NCBI GenBank assembly: GCA_963701205.1
Contig: OY969575.1
Location: forward strand, 186,001-250,000
Source of the DNA: JALZKA01 sp963701205
GTDB lineage: Bacteria; Actinomycetota; Thermoleophilia; Solirubrobacterales; 70-9
Length of the DNA stretch: 64,000 nt
Direction: 5' to 3'
Shown: piece after piece, positions 59,744 through 64,000 of the stretch
How positions within the stretch are numbered: the stretch's first letter is position 1
Layout: each line of letters opens with the position of its first letter
Notes under the pieces: model-generated
What the model saw: the letters and a program-made list of their open reading frames with translations, nothing else
Databases searched by the model: none
What the model was told of the DNA's origin: nothing
Program-made: the position numbers and the translations under genes

Positions 59744-60161
59744 GCACTAGCGCACTGACTCGCTTGCCGTCGGCCTGCCCCTGGGCCTTGCCCATCGCGA
59801 GTCCGATCACCTGCCCCATCTCCTTGACGGATTCGGCGCCCGTCTCTGCGATCGCCTCATCGACAATTGCCGCGAGGGCGTCATCGGAGAGCTCCGCAGG
59901 CAAGTAGGTCGAGATGAGCTCTGCCTCAGCCGTCTCACTTGCCGCCCGTTCGGCCTCACCACCGTCGCTATAGGCCTCGGCGGCCTCGAGCCGGCGCTTG
60001 CGCTCGCGGCGCAGCACGGCGACCTCATCGGATCCGCCGTCCTTCATGTCCTTCTGCAGCGCGTCAACGAGCAGGCGAAGCCGGCCCACGCGCTCGCGCT
60101 CGCCGGCCTTCATCGCATCCTTGGTATCTGCCTGGATTCGCTCCAGAGTGGTCTCGCTCAT
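59724..60161 (-). CDS. GatB/YqeY domain protein
   Basis: 145 residues, all helical: LERIQADTKDAMKAGERERVGRLRLLVDALQ at the start and YLPAELSDDALAAIVDEAIAETGAESVKEMGQVIGLAM near the end are the YqeY family pattern. Related to the tail of GatB and implicated in tRNA metabolism, function unproven. Confidence 0.92.
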   Translation of the reverse strand: MSETTLERIQADTKDAMKAGERERVGRLRLLVDALQKDMKDGGSDEVAVLRRERKRRLEAAEAYSDGGEAERAASETAEAELISTYLPAELSDDALAAIVDEAIAETGAESVKEMGQVIGLAMGKAQGQADGKRVSALVRDRLGS

Positions 60162-60179
60162 CGTTGGCTAAGGGTAGAG

Positions 60180-60992
60180 CTAGAGCTCGACCATCTCCAC
60201 ATCGGCGATCGGCAATTGCAGGAACCGGGTGCCAAGCTCGCGGAAGCGAGCCGAATCGCCGGTGCAGACGAACTCGTAGCTCCCCTCGCCGGTCTGGGCG
60301 GTCGTCAGGCCGCTGGCGCCAAGAATCCGCTCGACGGTAGCCGCGACCGCATGGCCTGCGGTCACGAGGCGTACGTTTCGGCCCAAGATGCGCTGCAGGA
60401 GGGGGCGCACCAGCGGGTAGTGCGTGCAACCGAGGATCACGGTGTCAACATCGGCTTTCTGCAGCGGCGCGCAGTAGGCGCGAACCTGCTCCACGACCTC
60501 CAGCGAGAACGGAAATCCACGCTGGATGATCGCCGCAAGGTCCGGCGCGGCCACCTGGGTGACGGTCAGTTCGCGATGCTGGCCCGCAAGGGCGCGAAGG
60601 TAGGCGCCGCCTTCGACGGTGGCGAGTGTGGCCAGGACGCCAACCCGGCCGGAATCGGTGATCGCGGCTGCGATCTCGGCTTCCGGGGCGATCACGGAAA
60701 CCACCTCCACCCGCTCCTCCTGCGCCAAGGCCTTCGCTGTTTCAAGGCCGGCGGTCGCAGCCGAGTTGCAGGCAATCACGATCAGCTTTGCCCCCCGCGC
60801 CAGGAGAAAGCGCGTGTCCCGCTCGACGCACTCTCGAAGCTCGTCGTGGGACTTGGCGCCGTACGGGAACCGCGCGTCGTCGCCGAGATACAGGAAGTCC
60901 TCCTCGGGCAGCGAGACGAGGCACTCGTGGAGGACCGTCAGCCCACCGACGCCCGAATCGAAGACGCCGATCGGCGCCTCGCGCAGCGGCAC
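60180..60992 (-). CDS. murI: Glutamate racemase
   Basis: 270 residues. GVFDSGVGGLTVL, catalytic Cys in IACNSAAT (about 73) and in LGCTHYPL (about 185), LGDDARFPYG. It makes D-glutamate for peptidoglycan. GTG start at 60992, 2 nt after the stop of the DUF2269-like gene. Confidence 0.96.
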   Translation of the reverse strand: MPLREAPIGVFDSGVGGLTVLHECLVSLPEEDFLYLGDDARFPYGAKSHDELRECVERDTRFLLARGAKLIVIACNSAATAGLETAKALAQEERVEVVSVIAPEAEIAAAITDSGRVGVLATLATVEGGAYLRALAGQHRELTVTQVAAPDLAAIIQRGFPFSLEVVEQVRAYCAPLQKADVDTVILGCTHYPLVRPLLQRILGRNVRLVTAGHAVAATVERILGASGLTTAQTGEGSYEFVCTGDSARFRELGTRFLQLPIADVEMVEL

Positions 60993-60994
60993 AG

Positions 60995-61460
60995 CTAGGC
61001 GAACGGCTTGGCTGTCATCACGTAGATCGTCAGGATCACAATCACTCCCGCGATCGGCCCGACCAAGTTGAGTTGCTTGGTCACCGCCTCAGCCTCATCG
61101 TCGCGGCCAGCCTCAACGGCAGCGACGAAAGCACGTGTCTTGGGCTGAAAGAAGCCGTGGGCCAAGCCCAAGAGTAAGACGATCGCAACCATTCCCCAGG
61201 AGACGAAGAAGTCGGAGAACTCGAAGCGCTCGCTGACGAGGTAGATCCCGGAAGCGATGATTACAAGCATCCCCAGCGTCCCAGCCAGCCCTGTCCCAGG
61301 CAATCACGGCGCGACCGATTGTTGGGAGCGCGCTTGGGTTCGTATTGGCAGCGACACCAAAGAACACCGCATACGAGAAGGTCGGGCCAAATGCGAGGAC
61401 CACGGCGGTGATGTGGAAAAAGACGGCTACGTCGTAGAACTGAACGGCAGCAGTAATCAT
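60995..61460 (-). pseudogene. DUF2269-like membrane protein, interrupted by a +1 frameshift
   Basis: From ATG 61460 the first 55 residues (MITAAVQFYDVAVFFHIT, VVLAFGPTFSYAVFFGVA, TIGRAVIAWDR) are in one frame; the rest (LAGTLGMLVIIASGIYLV, FFVSWGMVAIVLLLGLAHGFF, GPIAGVIVILTIYVM) is in another. Dropping one C from the CCC at 61289-61291 gives WDRLAGTLGML and an unbroken 154-residue protein with four TM helices. Neighbours prmA and murI are intact, so sequence error is plausible. Family assignment to DUF2269 is by pattern. Confidence 0.75.
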
Positions 61461-61485
61461 GGCGAGACCATACCCCCGCGGGGGG

Positions 61486-62310
61486 TCACGACACCAAGTC
61501 CAGGAGCAGGGCCGACCAATCGCCCGAGTCGAGGCGCTCGCAGACACGAAGCCCGGCTCCCGCGAACGCGGCGATGACATCGTCCGCCTCGCGCCCCAGC
61601 AGGCCTGAGCAAACCATCCGATCGGGCGGGTCCTTGATCGCGCCGGCCAGCTCAATCAGGATCGGCGCGGTGAGATTCGCGATCAACGTTCGCGCGACGG
61701 GCGGAGCCTGCTCGCGCAGATTCAGGCGAGCGAACTCGATCTCAACGTTGTTGTCCTGCGCGTTCGCCGCGGCCGCCGCAAGCGCCAGCCGCTCGACGTC
61801 AATCCCGCTGACCGGGTCGAATCCGAGCTTGGCCGCGACGATCGCAAGCACAGCCGATCCTGTTCCAAGATCGACCGCGGAACCCGTGGCGTGCTTCTGG
61901 TCGGCGAGGCGAACCAGGAGTTCGACGCACATCCGTGTCGTGGGGTGGGCACCGGTTCCAAACGCTTGCCCCGGATCGATCACGATGTCAAGCGCGCCGG
62001 GGGCCGGATTCTCGCGCCACGAAGGGCGGATCACGACGCGGCCACCCGCCAGCTCCGTCGGCTGGTGGAAATCGCGCCAGCGATCGGCCCAATCGTCGGG
62101 AATTTGCTCGGAGCGGATCTCGACGAGTCCGTCGCCCACAGCCGCTTCGATCGCTCCCAGGTCCGGAATCTCGCCCTCGCCGCCATAGATCGCGTACTCG
62201 ACCCAATCGGCGCCAGCCTCTTCCTCAACTCCTCCGGGCACGATCTGAAGCAGTTCGGCTAACACGACCTCAGCTTGCGCCGGCTCGCAACGGACGCTGA
62301 GGCGTATCAC
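61486..62310 (-). CDS. prmA: Ribosomal protein L11 methyltransferase
   Basis: 274 residues. N-terminal substrate domain, then a SAM-dependent methyltransferase domain: DPGQAFGTGAHPTTRMCVELL (about 110-130), AVDLGTGSAVLAI (SAM glycine loop), IDVERLALAAAAANA and LIANLTAPILIEL. ATG overlaps the dnaJ stop by 4 bp; dnaJ-prmA is a common order. Confidence 0.93.
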   Translation of the reverse strand: MIRLSVRCEPAQAEVVLAELLQIVPGGVEEEAGADWVEYAIYGGEGEIPDLGAIEAAVGDGLVEIRSEQIPDDWADRWRDFHQPTELAGGRVVIRPSWRENPAPGALDIVIDPGQAFGTGAHPTTRMCVELLVRLADQKHATGSAVDLGTGSAVLAIVAAKLGFDPVSGIDVERLALAAAAANAQDNNVEIEFARLNLREQAPPVARTLIANLTAPILIELAGAIKDPPDRMVCSGLLGREADDVIAAFAGAGLRVCERLDSGDWSALLLDLVS

Positions 62311-63395
62311 CCCGCCACCGGCGGGTCATCGAGCAGCGCGTCGAGCTCCTCGGCCGCGGCACGCTGCTTGCGATTCAGCTTGCGGGGAATCTCGATCCCG
62401 AGGATCACGTGATGGTCGCCCCGCCGGGTTCCGCGCAGGGTCGGCAGGCCCGCTCCCTTCAAAACGACATGCTGGCCCGGCTGAGCGCCCCTGGGGATCT
62501 CGATTTCCCTCAGCCCTTCAAGGGTCGGAACCTCCATCGTGCCGCCGAGCATTGCGCGCGTGGCGCCGATGTGCACAGGCGCGATCAGGTGCGCCCCCTG
62601 CCGCTCGAATCGATCGTCGGGCCGGATCCTGACCTCGACGTAGAGGTCGCCGGACTGCGCCCCGCCCTCGCCGGCGTGCCCGGCGCCCGCGACCCGGATT
62701 CGCTGGCCGTCCTCGATCCCGGCTGGGACATCGACCTTCCAGCTGCGCCGCCGCTGAACACGGCCGGCGCCATCACACTCCTCGCATGGCTCGTCAGGGA
62801 TCTTGCCTTCACCGTTGCAAGTCGGACATGCTGCGTTGCGGACCATCTGGCCGAAGGGAGTGCGACTCACCTGCTGGACCGCCCCCTGACCACCGCACGT
62901 CTCACAGGTTTGGATCGGCGTCCCCGGCTCCGCGCCGTTGCCGTTGCAATGTTCGCAGCGCGAGACGGCTTCGAACGCGACCTCACGCTCCAAACCGCTG
63001 AGCACGTCGCGAAGCTCGATCTCAATCGCGAGGCCGATGTCCGAGCCCTGCGCCGGCCCTTCGCGACCGAAGCCGAACATGCCACCCAGCGGCGAATCAC
63101 CCCCCTGCCCAAAGAATGCGTTCAGGATGTCCTCGATGCCTCCCCCTGAGGCGCGTGGCTGCCAGCCGCCGGAACGCAATCCGTCGTGACCGTAGGCGTC
63201 GTAGGTTCGCTTGCGCTCGGGGTCGGATAGAACCTCGTAGGCCTCCGCAGCCTCCTTGAACTTCTCCTCTGCATCAGGGTCGTCGGTATTGACATCCGGG
63301 TGCAGCTCCCGCGCCATCCGGCGGAAGGCCTTTTTCAATTCGGTCTCCTGAACGTCGCGACCGACGCCAAGGACTTCGTAGTAATCGCGGGGCAT
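62307..63395 (-). CDS. dnaJ: Chaperone DnaJ
   Basis: 362 residues. J domain 1-70 with the HPD motif (ELHPDVN), a short Gly-rich region (PRASGGGIEDILNAFFGQGG), four CxxCxGxG zinc motifs (CEHCNGNG, CETCGGQG, CPTCNGEG, CEECDGAG) and the C-terminal substrate domain. It stimulates DnaK. It lies 3 nt after hrcA, so it is probably in the HrcA-controlled heat-shock unit. Confidence 0.98.
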   Translation of the reverse strand: MPRDYYEVLGVGRDVQETELKKAFRRMARELHPDVNTDDPDAEEKFKEAAEAYEVLSDPERKRTYDAYGHDGLRSGGWQPRASGGGIEDILNAFFGQGGDSPLGGMFGFGREGPAQGSDIGLAIEIELRDVLSGLEREVAFEAVSRCEHCNGNGAEPGTPIQTCETCGGQGAVQQVSRTPFGQMVRNAACPTCNGEGKIPDEPCEECDGAGRVQRRRSWKVDVPAGIEDGQRIRVAGAGHAGEGGAQSGDLYVEVRIRPDDRFERQGAHLIAPVHIGATRAMLGGTMEVPTLEGLREIEIPRGAQPGQHVVLKGAGLPTLRGTRRGDHHVILGIEIPRKLNRKQRAAAEELDALLDDPPVAG

Positions 63396-63398
63396 GGC

Positions 63399-64000
63399 CT
63401 AGCGGGGCTCGTAGACGGACTCGAAATAGCGCGACAGCTGGCCTGCGGCCTCGCGCACGGAAGCGATTGCCGTCGCGTAATCCATCCGCGTGGGACCGAC
63501 CACGCCAACGGTCCCGAGATTGCGGTAGCCAAGGCCGTAATTGGCGCCCACAACGCTCACCTGCCGCAGCTCTGGCGCCGGATTCTCCTGCCCGATCCAG
63601 ACGAAGACGGACCGCTCGTCCAACGCCGAGCGCAAGACGCGAAGCAGGTTGGCCCGCCCCTCCAGGACCCCCATCAGGGATTCGACCTCGGGCAGATCCG
63701 GCGCGTGCTCCTCGGACAGAAGCCGGGCCGCTCCATCCAGGTAAAGGTCATCGCCTGCCTGCCGCTCAAGATCGGTGAAGGCGCCTCCGATATCGGCCAG
63801 GAACTCGGCCTCGCGCGCCGACAGCTCGGGGTCGCTCAACTTGTCGCCGGTCATCCGCGCGCCGAGCGCCAGGCCGCCAAGCCGCTCGTTCAGGTAGCTA
63901 GACGCCCACTCGAGCATTCCCGAGTCGAGCCGCTCCTCGAAGCGAAACAAGCGTTTTGCGATTGCCCCGTTCGAGGCAATCACGACGACCATCGCAACGT
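63399..64000 (-). CDS. hrcA: Heat-inducible repressor HrcA, N-terminal part outside window
   Basis: The C-terminal 199 residues are visible; the frame is open to base 64000, so the DNA-binding N-terminus lies beyond. GLALGARMTGDKL, FVWIGQENPAPELRQVSVVGANYGLG, GTVGVVGPTRMDYATAIASVREAAGQLSRYF are typical of the HrcA C-terminal domain. It represses groE/dnaK-type genes at CIRCE operators. No CIRCE is visible in the window. Confidence 0.95.
   Translation of the reverse strand, partial: VAMVVVIASNGAIAKRLFRFEERLDSGMLEWASSYLNERLGGLALGARMTGDKLSDPELSAREAEFLADIGGAFTDLERQAGDDLYLDGAARLLSEEHAPDLPEVESLMGVLEGRANLLRVLRSALDERSVFVWIGQENPAPELRQVSVVGANYGLGYRNLGTVGVVGPTRMDYATAIASVREAAGQLSRYFESVYEPR

Overview
This is a GC-rich, gene-dense chromosomal segment with no phage, plasmid, IS or CRISPR content. 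It looks like a high-GC actinobacterium, probably of the class Thermoleophilia. The inference rests on many GTG/TTG starts, many genes whose -10 box sits 6-10 nt before the start codon (leaderless), a CGAACN4GTTC-type LexA box at uvrA, a DUF2520-panC-panD-panB cluster, a CeoB/CeoC-like TrkA pair beside APC permeases, and a collagen-like secreted protein with Cys/Trp repeats. The taxonomic call is inference. No gene-free gap exceeds 300 bp; the largest is 25094-25379.

Layout. (1) 1-5785, minus strand: two APC permease-USP fusions, a 69-aa membrane protein, two TrkA/RCK proteins and a partial FAD oxidoreductase. (2) 5832-8532: glyoxalase, cupin, crcB, an FMN-dependent alpha-hydroxy-acid oxidase and an NTF2-like protein. 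(3) 8584-17423, minus: proton pyrophosphatase hppA, then a long block (fmdB-like, family-4 UDG, tsaE, lipoprotein, tsaB, rimI, tsaD, glutaredoxin-like, rex, GCS2 ligase, DUF1844-like). (4) 17587-20939, plus: pantothenate cluster with a frameshift in panC and no stop between panC and panD. (5) 21004-29326: lipoprotein, acyltransferase, uvrA with LexA box, DUF2294 protein, two unknowns, uvrB, DoxX-like protein. (6) 29328-35260: a large membrane protein, a membrane-anchored protein, a collagen-like protein broken by indels, and a lytic transglycosylase. (7) 35257-45867: coaE, rpsA, reductase, DMT transporter, polA, ACT-malic enzyme, SDR, a short periplasmic-binding-protein-like lipoprotein, and a phosphofructokinase with PPi-type residues. 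(8) 45919-54641, minus: hisIE, trpE, trpG, trpD, trpC, htrA, trpF, trpB, trpA and a 53-aa membrane protein. (9) 54679-57190: cytochrome bd subunits and a 61-aa membrane protein. (10) 57197-64000, minus: hrcA (partial), dnaJ, prmA, DUF2269-like (frameshifted), murI, yqeY, phoH, ybeY, era and a small membrane protein.

Main themes. hppA has the Lys of K+-independent proton pyrophosphatases and pfkA has the Asp104/Lys124 pair of PPi-dependent enzymes, which together suggest that pyrophosphate is used as an energy currency. The APC-USP/TrkA operon lacks any TrkH or KtrB partner, so its RCK proteins may gate the permeases. Three genes (panC, the collagen-like gene and the DUF2269-like gene) carry indels inside otherwise intact operons; residual sequence error is the first explanation to test.
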